The position numbers were made by a program, and so were the translations under genes. A stretch of 43,573 bases of DNA, from assembly GCA_947525975.1 (NCBI GenBank), contig CANNVE010000022.1, positions 1-43,573 of the forward strand, written 5' to 3'. Positions 9,602 to 17,848 of the stretch are shown here, in pieces; position 1 is the stretch's first letter, and each line of letters begins with the position of its first letter. The notes below the pieces were generated by a model. That model saw only the letters and a list, made by a program, of their open reading frames with translations, made no database searches and was not told the DNA's origin. The DNA comes from an uncultured Muribaculaceae bacterium (lineage in GTDB: Bacteria; Bacteroidota; Bacteroidia; Bacteroidales; Muribaculaceae).

Positions 9602-11038
9602 TTATTTCTTTTTCTGGCCTTTGGCAAATCCGATCTGTGTGCGCACGCACCTGAATCCGATGTATGAGCGCTGCTCATTCTGATACTCCCACATGCGCAG
9701 GTCGGAGCGGATGTTGTGGGCCACGTCCTTCCACGAGCCTCCGCGCACTATCTTGCGCTTCATCTTGTAGGGATCTTCCTGGGCGGCGTTGTAAGCGTAT
9801 TCGGGGTTGAGGTCGGATGTGAGCTTGCCCACGCTCTCGGTGTAGGCGGTGGATGTCCACTCGCTGACGTTGCCGGCCATGTCATAAAGGCCGAAATCGT
9901 TGGGGGCGAAGGTGCCCACGCGCGATGTGATCAGATGGCCGTCCTTGGTGTAGTTGCCTTCCTGCGGCTTGAAGTTGGCGTAGAAACATCCGCGATCCTC
10001 GCTCATGGTGAGGTCGCCCTCCCATGGGTACTGGTTCTCGCTGACTCCGGCGCGGGCGGCGTATTCCCATTCAGCCTCTGTCGGCAGGCGGTAAGGCTCC
10101 ACGTATACGCCCTCGCGCCCCAGGGCGCGGCGCAGGAAGAGGGTGCGCCATGCGGCGAATGCCGTGGCCTGCTCCCAACTCACGCCCACCACCGGATATT
10201 CGTTGTATCCGGCATTTGAGAAGTACATGCGCACGTAAGGCTCATTGTATGCGTTCTCAAAGTCGTTGACCCAGGCGGTGGTGTCGGGGTATATGTTGAC
10301 TATGTATGTGTTGAGGAAGTCGAAGTCGCTCTCGCGCGCACGTGTGATGGTGCGGCGCACTATGGCTCCGTCGTCGTCGATATAGGCCGTGTCTTTCGAG
10401 ATCACGGGCAGCGCGTCTGATGGGCGCTTGTCGGTGTTGTATTCGCGGCGCGAGGGGTCGAGGCGGTTCTGGCGCTTGGCGGCGGCGGTGTGGTTGAATA
10501 CCTCGTAGCGGAAGTTCATCTGTGCGTCGTCTAGCTCTCGTACGCCGGTGATGGGATTTGTGCGGTAAACGCTCTCGATGGCCCGCTGCTCGTCTTCGTT
10601 GGCGTTGCGCCAGGGTATGGGCTTGTTCCAGTTGAGATGAGGTCTCACGGGGTTTCCGTCGCGGTCTTCCTCTATCTTGTATTCTTCGTTGCCGCCGAAT
10701 TGCGGGTCGGCGAGGCGCTCCCTGATGATTGAGTCGCGCACCCAGAATACGAATTGCTTGTATTTGGAGTTGGTGATTTCGGTCTCATCCATCCAGAAGG
10801 CGTCGACCGACACGCCGCGGGCGTCGGCTTCGAGATTCCATGCGCTGTCTGGCTTTGACACGCCGGCCTTGACCGAGCCTCTGTCCACAAGCACCATGCC
10901 GTAGGGCGTTGGCTCGGAGAAATACGTGCCCCCGACCCCGGTCACTTCGCCTCCGGAGGCGCTGCGGGAGCCTGATGCGCAGGATGCCAGAGAGGCCGCT
11001 GCGGCAAAAATCAGGAGTATGTATCCAATAGTCTTCAT
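9602..11038 (-). CDS. gldK: T9SS ring lipoprotein GldK/PorK
   Basis: 478 residues from the ATG at 11038; an in-frame ATG at 11065 adds nine residues before the signal sequence. MKTIGYILLIFAAAASLASC is a clear lipoprotein signal (lipobox LASC). The body is a formylglycine-generating-enzyme-like fold: WMDETEITNSKYKQFVFWV, GVSWEQATAFAAWRTLFLRR, RLPTEAEWEYAARAG, FGLYDMAGNVSEWT and the end SYIGFRCVRT. The paired cysteines used by true FGE just before GFRC are absent (NIRSDLRMWEYQ instead), in line with a structural rather than catalytic role in the outer-membrane-anchored ring. Confidence 0.94.
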   Translation of the reverse strand: MKTIGYILLIFAAAASLASCASGSRSASGGEVTGVGGTYFSEPTPYGMVLVDRGSVKAGVSKPDSAWNLEADARGVSVDAFWMDETEITNSKYKQFVFWVRDSIIRERLADPQFGGNEEYKIEEDRDGNPVRPHLNWNKPIPWRNANEDEQRAIESVYRTNPITGVRELDDAQMNFRYEVFNHTAAAKRQNRLDPSRREYNTDKRPSDALPVISKDTAYIDDDGAIVRRTITRARESDFDFLNTYIVNIYPDTTAWVNDFENAYNEPYVRMYFSNAGYNEYPVVGVSWEQATAFAAWRTLFLRRALGREGVYVEPYRLPTEAEWEYAARAGVSENQYPWEGDLTMSEDRGCFYANFKPQEGNYTKDGHLITSRVGTFAPNDFGLYDMAGNVSEWTSTAYTESVGKLTSDLNPEYAYNAAQEDPYKMKRKIVRGGSWKDVAHNIRSDLRMWEYQNEQRSYIGFRCVRTQIGFAKGQKKK

Positions 11039-11114
11039 CGATTTTAGTCTTTGGTTTATGGTCATCAGTCTTTGTTTTATCGCGCATGCTTGACAATCGC
11101 GGGCTGATGGCTTG

Positions 11115-12116
11115 TCACATTATGCGGATGCTTTTATGTTTGTTCTTGTTTTTTTCTGACAGGTCGAGCTTCAGGGAGTACCCGAGGAATACCTCATGGC
11201 TGCCTGACGAAGCCTTGGCAATGGCGGAGGTGGAGTAGTCGTAGGAGTATCCTATGTAGAAGTTCTTCAGTTCGGCTCCGAGGCTTAGGGTCACCGCGTC
11301 GTTGTATCTGTATCCGACGCCCAGGGAGAACATCTTCCTGAACCGTGCGCGCACGTTGGCCTCGCCCGTGGTGAACGTGAAGTCAGTCTTCACCAACACC
11401 GACGGCATCACCTCTATTAACGTATTATTAATCGGAATATTGCATCCGGCCATGAAATATGCGGTGCGGTTGGCCTTAAACTCGTATTCATGGGTGCCGG
11501 TGCCGCTTTCCGAGCCTTCCGACTTGAGGGTGATGGCCGGTGAGGTGGAGTGGGTGAGAGAAAGTCCGGCCCATATGTTTTTTCGCGTGTACCAGGCGCC
11601 TATGGCTATGTCGAAGGCTGTGCCGTGGATGTCGGTGGTGGGGATGGCGTCGTCGCCGGGCTCATGGAAGTCATTGTCATCGGGGATGAATACCTCGCTT
11701 CCTCTGAATTTCTGGTCGTACATGCCCAGCTGCAGGCCCACTCCGAGCATCCCGCCCCAGAGTTTTATCTTGTATGATCCCTGCGCTCCGATGAGCATCG
11801 ACCTGAATAGGCCTTGCGATTCGCTTTCGGCCACCAGGCCCACGCCTATGCGCTTCCCGGCCAGCTTCACAGGCATGTCGGCTGTGAGCAGATAGCTTTT
11901 CGGGGCGTTGTCGATGCCCACCCACTGCATGCGTCCGCCAGCGCGCAGGCGCAGCAGGTCGGAGGTGCCGGTGGCGGCGGGGTTGTAGTAGGTGGGCACC
12001 TGGTAGTACTGCGTGAACTGGGCGTCGGTCTGTGCCATGGCGGCCACTGCGGCGGCTATTAGCATGGCGGCAGCGATGGCAGTGCGGCGAAGGGTGATGA
12101 GGATTGTGCGTTTCAC
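11115..12116 (-). CDS. porP: T9SS outer-membrane protein PorP/SprF
   Basis: 333 residues. The signal peptide ends ...AAVAAMA before QTDAQFTQYYQ, followed by the family hallmark VPTYYNPAATGTSDLLRLRA. The remainder is rich in alternating beta strands ending in EVFLGYSLKLDL, consistent with an outer-membrane barrel. PorP/SprF proteins associate with the GldK/GldN ring or help present particular T9SS cargo. The order porP-gldK-gldL-gldM-gldN equals the porPKLMN operon of Porphyromonas, which supports PorP over a cargo-specific SprF paralogue. Confidence 0.93.
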   Translation of the reverse strand: MKRTILITLRRTAIAAAMLIAAAVAAMAQTDAQFTQYYQVPTYYNPAATGTSDLLRLRAGGRMQWVGIDNAPKSYLLTADMPVKLAGKRIGVGLVAESESQGLFRSMLIGAQGSYKIKLWGGMLGVGLQLGMYDQKFRGSEVFIPDDNDFHEPGDDAIPTTDIHGTAFDIAIGAWYTRKNIWAGLSLTHSTSPAITLKSEGSESGTGTHEYEFKANRTAYFMAGCNIPINNTLIEVMPSVLVKTDFTFTTGEANVRARFRKMFSLGVGYRYNDAVTLSLGAELKNFYIGYSYDYSTSAIAKASSGSHEVFLGYSLKLDLSEKNKNKHKSIRIM

Positions 12117-12137
12117 GTCGGTGTGGCAGGGGCTATG

Positions 12138-12866
12138 TTATTCGAAATAGAACGAAAGCACGATCATGCGCGATGTGGCTTTTGACAATGATTGCGTGAA
12201 TTGCTGGCGGTATGGGTCTTCGTCGAGGTCAGGGCGGTCATGCTGCAATATGTCCTTCAGCCCGAAGCAGAATTTGATCTCCGGTATCAGCTTGAAGAAG
12301 GGCAGATAGAAATCACAGCCGAATCCCACGGTCAGATACAGGTCGGTGCTCTTGAGCTGCAGGAAGTCATGCGACTTTTTCGACACATCGAAGGCGGGCA
12401 TGAGGCCGGCCGTCATGTATGGCCGGAGGTTGCGCAGGCGCATGGCCGAGTATTTTATGTCGATCGGCATCACCACGAAAGTCGACTTGATGTTCTGCCT
12501 CTCGGAGGCTCCGGTGGTGGCGTCGAGCATCTCTATGTTGCGGTTGCCGAAATAGAGGCCGGGGCTCAATCGCAGGTTGAAATAGTTGCTGAGCCGGAAA
12601 TCAACGAGGCCGGTGACGCAGAACCCCGGCGAATACGAAGGCTGCTCGAATTGCCATTCCTGCCCGTCGGGGCTGACGTATCCGTTGTGGGTAAAGATAA
12701 GATTCTGTGTGTGGGTGCCCACCGAGAATCCAAGGTGCCAGCGGCGCTGGTCGGCGTAAGGGCGGTTGAGGAGCTTGTCATTGAAATGGCGCGAGCCTTG
12801 CGCCGCGGCGTCCAGGGCCACAGCGCTGACCAACAGCAGCAATATCCATCTAAAAGCTTTCATCAC
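12138..12866 (-). CDS. porT: T9SS-associated outer-membrane beta-barrel PorT
   Basis: 242 residues. A signal peptide ends DAAA before QGSRHFNDKLLNRPYADQ. Barrel-like strands follow, with LSPGLYFGNRNIEM, VVMPIDIKYSAMRLRNLRPY and the aromatic C-terminal strand MIVLSFYFE typical of outer-membrane proteins. The pattern and length fit PorT/SprT, required for T9SS function. In Porphyromonas porT is at a different locus; here it heads the porP-gldKLMN operon with only 21 bp to porP. A generic PorT-family barrel is the alternative, but the context makes the T9SS role likely. Confidence 0.85.
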   Translation of the reverse strand: MMKAFRWILLLLVSAVALDAAAQGSRHFNDKLLNRPYADQRRWHLGFSVGTHTQNLIFTHNGYVSPDGQEWQFEQPSYSPGFCVTGLVDFRLSNYFNLRLSPGLYFGNRNIEMLDATTGASERQNIKSTFVVMPIDIKYSAMRLRNLRPYMTAGLMPAFDVSKKSHDFLQLKSTDLYLTVGFGCDFYLPFFKLIPEIKFCFGLKDILQHDRPDLDEDPYRQQFTQSLSKATSRMIVLSFYFE

Positions 12867-12870
12867 ACTG

Positions 12871-12895
12871 ATAAACGCGCTTTTGCCGCGTTTAT
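12871..12895. promoter_or_regulatory. Inverted repeat in the porT leader
   Basis: A perfect 9-bp inverted repeat, ATAAACGCG and CGCGTTTAT with a 7-base spacer, sits 4 bp upstream of the porT start codon. As RNA it would be a hairpin over the translation start region; as DNA it could be an operator. No TAnnTTTG box was found between it and the kinase gene. Confidence 0.5.
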
Positions 12896-12960
12896 TGTGG
12901 AATAACCGCGCAAAAAACCGCGAATGTGGGGCTGCGCTGATGCTGAAGTATCGATATATA

Positions 12961-12986
12961 CCGGGCTCCTCAAAAGAAGAGCCCGG
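12961..12986 (-). terminator. Hairpin after the sensor kinase gene
   Basis: An 8-bp GC-rich stem (ccgggctc with gagcccgg) lies 10 bp past the kinase stop codon. There is no T-run after it on the minus strand, so termination would be partial. Read-through could carry transcription from the two-component genes into the T9SS operon. Confidence 0.55.
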
Positions 12987-12996
12987 CTATCAGGTG

Positions 12997-14490
12997 TCAG
13001 TCTTTGCGGGTGGGCCTTTTTGCCTTTTGGAGGGTGAAGGTGAATTGGAGGCCGCTCGGGTGGCGGTTTGAGATGCTGATGTCGCCACCGAATGACTTTA
13101 TGGTGACGTCTACGATTGAGAGCCCGAGGCCGGTGCCGCCTGTGTCGCGGCTGCGGCCGGCATTGACTCGGAAGAAGCGGTCAAACATGTGCGGCAGATG
13201 CTCTGGCGCCACTCCCACGCCATCGTCGTAGTAGACAAATGTGTAGAAGTTGTCGTCCTCTCCTACCATCTCCAGGTGGCAGATGGTGCCGTGGGAGTAT
13301 GCCGCCGCATTTTTTGTGAGGTTTAGCAGCACGGCCTGCAGCAGCTGCTCGTTGGCCTTCACGAGGCATCCGATGGGCAGGTCGAAAGAGAATTTCATGC
13401 TTTTTGGCAGCACTTTCGATTCCTGCAGGAAATTGTCGAATGAGAATGCCAGGTCGTGGAAATTCACTATTGAGAGATTGCCGAGGTTGCCCTTGTTGTC
13501 GAGGCGTGTGAGTTGGGTGATGTCGTTGATCAGCGCCGATAGTCGATGCACGCTGTCTTGCGTCTTGAAGAGGAATTTGTCGCGTGTCTCGATGTTCATG
13601 TCCGGGTTGTCGACCATGGTGTCGATGTATCCCTGTATCACGCCCACCGGAGTTTTGAGCTCGTGGTTTATGTTGGCCGTAAGCTCTCGCTTGATGCGGT
13701 CTTTCTCCTCAATGGCATGGAGGGCCACCTTATGCTCCTTCTCGCGCTTTCGCATCTCTTCGATGCGCTGGTTGTATATGTGCACAATCTGCCTTGATAT
13801 CTCGCCGAGCTCATCGTGCGGGAATGTGTCCTCACCCTTGCTCATGAATTCGGGATTAGCGGCTGCGTTGCGGGCGAAGTCGCGCAGAATCATGATGTTG
13901 CGGCTGATGAAATGGGTTGAGATATATGCGAATCCTGTAGCGAAGAGCGCTATGCAGAAAAGCACGAGCCAGAAGCGTGTGGTGCTGGCGCTCAAGGTGC
14001 GTGCCACTTCGTTTGAGTATGGCAGCATCACGTATATCAGCTTGCCGTCGTTTGACGAAGTCACATAGTAGAGAAATCGCGTGTCGACGTCGCGCCCGTT
14101 CAGCTGGTCGCTTTTGAAGAGGAATATGCCCACGTCCTTCTCGCTGCTGTGGGGCAGGATGAAGTCTTCGGGTATGATGTTGCCGATGTTGAGGATCGTA
14201 GATCCGTCGGCTCCGCGCACCTGTATGCTGATGGGGTCGTAATTGCTTATGTTGGTGTAGAAAGCGTTTACGAAGTGCATGTAGCGCTGTGCGTATCGCG
14301 CATCGCCGAGATTATAAAGGTTGGCGATGCGCTCGCCTACCATCCTGAGCTGGTCGTAGACCATCTCCTGCTTCACTTCCTTCACTTTGTAGATCTGCCA
14401 CACGGCCATGCCGAGTACGATGCTCCAAAGGGATATGGCGACAGGCAGGAAGAAGCGCCACTTATAGCTAATTCCCCTCTTTGAAACCAT
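12997..14490 (-). CDS. Membrane sensor histidine kinase
   Basis: 497 residues. Transmembrane helices near 12-33 and 171-192 enclose a ~135-residue periplasmic sensor domain, followed by a HAMP-like linker. The dimerisation/phosphoacceptor box is NINHELKTPVGVIQGY with His276. The ATPase domain shows the N box LLNLTKNAAAYSHG (~388-401), the G1 box DDGVGV (422-427), the F box MFDRFFR and the G2 box GGTGLGLSIV (451-460). It overlaps the response-regulator gene by 23 bp, so the two form one unit. The stimulus is unknown. It sits directly upstream of the T9SS operon in the same direction. Confidence 0.93.
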   Translation of the reverse strand: MVSKRGISYKWRFFLPVAISLWSIVLGMAVWQIYKVKEVKQEMVYDQLRMVGERIANLYNLGDARYAQRYMHFVNAFYTNISNYDPISIQVRGADGSTILNIGNIIPEDFILPHSSEKDVGIFLFKSDQLNGRDVDTRFLYYVTSSNDGKLIYVMLPYSNEVARTLSASTTRFWLVLFCIALFATGFAYISTHFISRNIMILRDFARNAAANPEFMSKGEDTFPHDELGEISRQIVHIYNQRIEEMRKREKEHKVALHAIEEKDRIKRELTANINHELKTPVGVIQGYIDTMVDNPDMNIETRDKFLFKTQDSVHRLSALINDITQLTRLDNKGNLGNLSIVNFHDLAFSFDNFLQESKVLPKSMKFSFDLPIGCLVKANEQLLQAVLLNLTKNAAAYSHGTICHLEMVGEDDNFYTFVYYDDGVGVAPEHLPHMFDRFFRVNAGRSRDTGGTGLGLSIVDVTIKSFGGDISISNRHPSGLQFTFTLQKAKRPTRKD

Positions 14491-15187
14491 ATCCGAAGCC
14501 TTGGCGAGTGGTTATATTGTTGCCATAATGGCCCAGTTTCTTGCGCAGGCGTGTGAGGTTGGTGTCTATGGCTCTTTGTGACACGAGCACGTCGTTAGGC
14601 CATACGTTGCGTATTATTTCGTCGCGAGAGTAGATGCGGTTGCGGTGGGTCAGGAAGAATAGCAGCAGATCGTATTCGGTGCGTGTCAGGGGCACCTCGC
14701 GATTGTCGATGTAGGCAGTCTTTTCGTTTTGGTCGATGCGTATGGTGTTGTAGACCACGTCGGGCAGGAGGTCGCCGTTGTGGCTCTTCCTCTTCTTGAG
14801 CCTTGGCTTCAGCACGGCTGCCGAGCGGCGCAGCACGGCGCGGACGCGCGCGAGCACCTCGCTTATCACGAAGGGCTTTGTGATGTAGTCGTCGCCGCCT
14901 ATGTTAAGGCCTGTGACCTTGTCGTCCTCGTCGTTCAGGGCCGAGCAGAAGATTACCGGAAGCTGCTCCACGCCCAGCGTGCTTCTCAGCCTCTGCACGA
15001 AATCATATCCGCTCAGTTTCTCCATCATGATGTCTACGATGAAGAGGTCGTATTTTGATAGGTCACGCTCGAGGGCCTCTACGGCGCTGTAGGCGCACTC
15101 CACGATGTATCCTTCCTTTTCAAGGTTGAATTGTAGAATGTCGCACAAAGGCTCCTCGTCGTCGATAACAAGTATCCTGTAATTCAT
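14468..15187 (-). CDS. OmpR-family response regulator
   Basis: 239 residues. The receiver domain has the acidic pair D9/D10, phosphoacceptor D52 (LFIVDIMMEKLSGY), S82 and K104. A winged-helix DNA-binding domain follows from about residue 145, with LTRTEYDLLLFFLTHRNRIY and the recognition-helix region RAIDTNLTRLRKKLG. It is the cognate partner of the overlapping kinase. It does not resemble PorX, the known T9SS response regulator, which carries a PglZ-type output domain instead of a winged helix. Confidence 0.94.
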   Translation of the reverse strand: MNYRILVIDDEEPLCDILQFNLEKEGYIVECAYSAVEALERDLSKYDLFIVDIMMEKLSGYDFVQRLRSTLGVEQLPVIFCSALNDEDDKVTGLNIGGDDYITKPFVISEVLARVRAVLRRSAAVLKPRLKKRKSHNGDLLPDVVYNTIRIDQNEKTAYIDNREVPLTRTEYDLLLFFLTHRNRIYSRDEIIRNVWPNDVLVSQRAIDTNLTRLRKKLGHYGNNITTRQGFGYGFKEGN

Positions 15188-15268
15188 TGGTTTAAAATTC
15201 TTGATTTTGGTAAACCCGGGATATAGTGACTTTAGGTTTGTTTCTAAATAGGATTAATTTTTATTTTG

Positions 15269-15276
15269 CAAATATA
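15269..15276 (-). promoter_or_regulatory. Probable -7 box for the two-component operon
   Basis: The minus strand reads TATATTTG, a full match to TAnnTTTG, 82 bp upstream of the response-regulator ATG. The -33 region is A/T-rich but lacks an exact TTTG. The leader would be roughly 75 nt. Confidence 0.55.
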
Positions 15277-15323
15277 GTGATTTTCTGATAGAAATAACCG
15301 TTAAAAAACGCAAAACGTAACAC

Positions 15324-16241
15324 TTACTCGTTTTTGTCGCTCTTGCGAGGCCGGGCATTGCGGACCATTGACGCGAGGGCTCTGATGTGGGCCGGCGTTG
15401 TGCCGCAGCATCCGCCCACGATATCGGCCAGGCCTTCTTCCAATATCGGTCTCATCTTTTCGGCCCATTGGCGGGGAGTGTCGGCGTAGAGGCCGTTTGC
15501 GTCGGGCAATCCCGCTGACGGATAGTATCCTACGGTGCACGGTGCGTTGCGGGCCAGGGTGCGCATCAGGGGTAGCATCATGGCCGGATTTGTGCCGCAG
15601 TTGAGGCATACGGCCACAGCCCGGGCTTTTTTTGCCATGGAGCAGACTGCTTCGATATCGTGCCCTGAATGGAGGCATCCCGTGGGGGTCGAGACAGTGG
15701 CGGAGATTATGACCGGGATGCCGCTGTCGACCTTGCTGACAGCCTCGAGTGCAGTCTCGGCATTGAGCAGGTCGTAGACGGTTTCGATCAGTATCAAATC
15801 GGCGCCTCCTCGCATAAGGGCTTCGGTCTGGGTGGTGAAGGCTTGCCTCATGGCAGCGATGCCCGGCGCGCCTGGAGCAGGGGACGACAAAGGGTGCCCG
15901 GTGGGCCCTATGCTGCCTGCTACGATGCATTTGCGCCGGGCTTCCAAGGCGTATTCGTCAGCCGCTGAGCGGGCTATCCGGGCGGCGGCAAGGGCTATGT
16001 CGGCCGCACGGTGGGCAAGTCCCGAGGCGGCGAGGTCGATGGCGTTGGCGCAGAATGAGTTTGTGGTGATAATGTCGGCCCCGGCCCGCAGGTAGCGAAG
16101 GTGTATGTCTTTAACTATGTCGGGCCTCGTGAGGCAAAGCGCCTCATAGCAACCGTGGGCCTCGATGCCGTCGACCGTGAAATCCGCCACAGTCAGCGGC
16201 ATGCGCTGAGCCATAGTGCCAAACGCCCCGTCAAGAATCAT
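15324..16241 (-). CDS. Homocysteine S-methyltransferase family protein
   Basis: A 305-residue single-domain enzyme. Family members transfer a methyl group to homocysteine sulfur to make methionine, using a Zn-thiolate centre. The N-terminus MILDGAFGTMAQRM and the segment ADIITTNSFCANAIDL are characteristic. The zinc ligands are visible as Cys215 (VCLNCGTNP) and Cys278/Cys279 (GGCCGTTPAHI). It is the size of the N-terminal module of cobalamin-dependent MetH or of the BhmT/Mmum type; the methyl donor cannot be read from sequence. It starts 4 bp after sufE. Confidence 0.9.
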   Translation of the reverse strand: MILDGAFGTMAQRMPLTVADFTVDGIEAHGCYEALCLTRPDIVKDIHLRYLRAGADIITTNSFCANAIDLAASGLAHRAADIALAAARIARSAADEYALEARRKCIVAGSIGPTGHPLSSPAPGAPGIAAMRQAFTTQTEALMRGGADLILIETVYDLLNAETALEAVSKVDSGIPVIISATVSTPTGCLHSGHDIEAVCSMAKKARAVAVCLNCGTNPAMMLPLMRTLARNAPCTVGYYPSAGLPDANGLYADTPRQWAEKMRPILEEGLADIVGGCCGTTPAHIRALASMVRNARPRKSDKNE

Positions 16242-16245
16242 TGGG

Positions 16246-16662
16246 TCAGATGGCGCTGAAGGCGAGGGCGTCCATCTTCATTTGCTTCACCATCGCGAGC
16301 AGGCCGTTGCTGCGTGTGGGCGAGAGGTGCTGGCTCAGGCCTATCTCGTCGATAAAGTGGAGGTCAGAGTCGAGGATTTCTTTTGGGGTGTGGCCATTGA
16401 GCACGCTGATCAGCAGCGAGATGATGCCCTTTACGATAATGGCGTCGGAATCAGCGGTGAAATACACCTTTCCGTCGCGGTATTCGGCGTTGAGCCATAC
16501 GCGGCTCTGGCAGCCCTCGATCAGGCGGTCGGGAGTCTTGTATTTCTCGTCGATCGCGGGGAGTTGGTTGCCAAGGTCGATGATGTATCCGTAGCGGTCC
16601 ATCCAATCGTCGATGTCGGCGAATTCGTCGATGATTTCCTGTTGCTTTTCGTCTATGGTCAT
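16246..16662 (-). CDS. sufE: SufE-family sulfur acceptor
   Basis: 138 residues with the SufE/CsdE fold. SufE accepts persulfide sulfur from the cysteine desulfurase SufS for Fe-S cluster assembly. The active-site loop is IEGCQSRVWL with Cys51. The flanking DWMDRYGYIIDLGNQLP and DSDAIIVKGIISLLISVLNG segments fit the family. No suf genes are adjacent. The gene is sandwiched with short gaps between the cyclase-like lipoprotein and the homocysteine methyltransferase, so they probably form one transcript, an unusual grouping. Confidence 0.92.
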   Translation of the reverse strand: MTIDEKQQEIIDEFADIDDWMDRYGYIIDLGNQLPAIDEKYKTPDRLIEGCQSRVWLNAEYRDGKVYFTADSDAIIVKGIISLLISVLNGHTPKEILDSDLHFIDEIGLSQHLSPTRSNGLLAMVKQMKMDALAFSAI

Positions 16663-16694
16663 TTTTTATTTAATTTTATGTATGAGTGTGAGGG

Positions 16695-17687
16695 TCAGAA
16701 GGCGAGGGCCGACAGCACGCTGCCTACGGCTGCGAGAGTGGCGCGGTCGATGTTGTCGATGTTGTCGGCGTGGGTGTGCCAGTAGGGCGGAAATGAGCCT
16801 GTGGCGGGGTGCGCCGACTCAATGATGTCGATGGCGGGGATGCCGGCGCGCAGCAGATAGACATGGTCGTCCATCACGGCACCGCCCCTGCGGTTGGGGA
16901 ATCTGGCGGCCTGGCCGGCGCGTTTGGCGGTTTTCCACACAAAGTCTACCACCTGCGGAGCGGCCATGTCGCTTATCTGCTCGCGCGGAAAAACGGCGTC
17001 TTTGCCGCCCACCATGTCAAGAAGCACGGCGTATGAAATGCTTTCGAGCGGGAGGGTGGGGTGCTCCGCCCAATATTGCGTGCCCAGGCACCATGTGTCG
17101 TCGTCGGCCGATGCGTCTGTGTCGTCAGATCGGCGGCCATAGTCCTCGGCGTCGACGAGGAGGATGTCAACGCCTACCTTGGGCGTCAGCTTTGCCATCT
17201 GGCGCGCCATCTCAAGGATAACGCCCACGCCCGATGCGCCGTCGTTGGCGCCGTCTATGGGCTTGTCGCGGTCAGCTGCGTCGGGCTCTTGGTCGGCCCA
17301 TGGGCGTGAATCCCAATGCGCGAGCAGGAGGATGCGCTGCGGGGCTTCGGGCGCGTATTGCGCCGAGATGTTGCGTATGTTGAGTTTGTCGCCGTTGTAT
17401 GCGGTAACCTGTGCGCGCTGCTCGGTCACGTTATGCGCGCCGTATTGCCGCAGTTTCCCCGAAATCCAGTCGCCGCATCGCTCAGCCGCTTCCGATCCTG
17501 GCACCCGTGGGCCGAAAGCCACCTGGGCGGTGATGTGAGCGTAGGCGCTGTCGGCGTCGAATCTCGCCGCAGGGGCCGGGGCGGAGTCGGTCTTTGTGTT
17601 CTCGGCCTGTGAGGCGGCAGGCTTTCCGCACGCGCATGCGCACAATAAAGAAAAAGAAAGGGTCAATATGTGAAAAAAGTGTCTCAT
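16695..17687 (-). CDS. M28-type glutaminyl-peptide cyclotransferase-like lipoprotein
   Basis: 330 residues from the ATG at 17687, preceded by GGAG. A hydrophobic start with LLCACAC suggests lipidation at Cys18. The metallopeptidase-like fold has the metal-site blocks LLAHWDSRPWADQEPD, DGANDGASGVGVILEMARQ, VDAEDYG and LLDMVGGKDAVF. The C-terminal part is FPPYWHTHADNIDNIDRATL. This set of blocks fits the M28-like glutaminyl cyclases of Bacteroidota, which convert N-terminal Gln of exported proteins to pyroglutamate, better than true aminopeptidases. Several exported proteins in the window would expose N-terminal Gln. The alternative is an M28 aminopeptidase. Confidence 0.85.
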   Translation of the reverse strand: MRHFFHILTLSFSLLCACACGKPAASQAENTKTDSAPAPAARFDADSAYAHITAQVAFGPRVPGSEAAERCGDWISGKLRQYGAHNVTEQRAQVTAYNGDKLNIRNISAQYAPEAPQRILLLAHWDSRPWADQEPDAADRDKPIDGANDGASGVGVILEMARQMAKLTPKVGVDILLVDAEDYGRRSDDTDASADDDTWCLGTQYWAEHPTLPLESISYAVLLDMVGGKDAVFPREQISDMAAPQVVDFVWKTAKRAGQAARFPNRRGGAVMDDHVYLLRAGIPAIDIIESAHPATGSFPPYWHTHADNIDNIDRATLAAVGSVLSALAF

Positions 17688-17710
17688 GTCTCCGGTGGTG
17701 TGCAAAAACA

Positions 17711-17812
17711 AAAAAAGGGTAAGCTGACTACATCGCGCCGCTCAACCCCCTACCCTTGCTTCTTACGGGACCTGGGGGAATTTGGGGGGAGCTGGCCGTG
17801 TAGGACTTACCC
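17711..17812 (-). ncRNA. ffs: Signal recognition particle RNA (small bacterial type)
   Basis: On the minus strand a ~96-nt rod opens with GGGTAAG (from 17812), closes with CTTACCC (to 17717), and is followed by seven Ts. Inner helices pair CTACA with TGTAG and GCTCCCCC with GGGGGTTGAGC. The tip reads CCCCCAGG, ten bases, then AGCAAGGGTA: the CAGG...AGCA internal loop that binds Ffh. A well-spaced promoter puts the transcription start at the first G. The apical segment is TCCCGTAAGA, so the tip has two pairs and a six-base loop rather than a standard closed GNRA tetraloop. Identified by structure and motif only. Confidence 0.82.
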
Positions 17813-17817
17813 GACTG

Positions 17818-17848
17818 CAAATTTACGACATTTTTCCGAAACAACAAA
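17818..17848 (-). promoter_or_regulatory. Promoter of the SRP RNA gene
   Basis: The minus strand has TTTG (17848-17845), a 19-base spacer, then TAAATTTG (17825-17818), a full match to the Bacteroidota consensus. The first G of the RNA hairpin is 6 bases downstream. The remaining bases 17849-18041 hold no gene or signal that I can support. Confidence 0.85.

Noticed and set aside
14468-15187. Response regulator as PorX or RprY
   Set aside because: It has a winged-helix output domain, unlike PorX, and its N-terminus did not match my memory of RprY, so no symbol was given.
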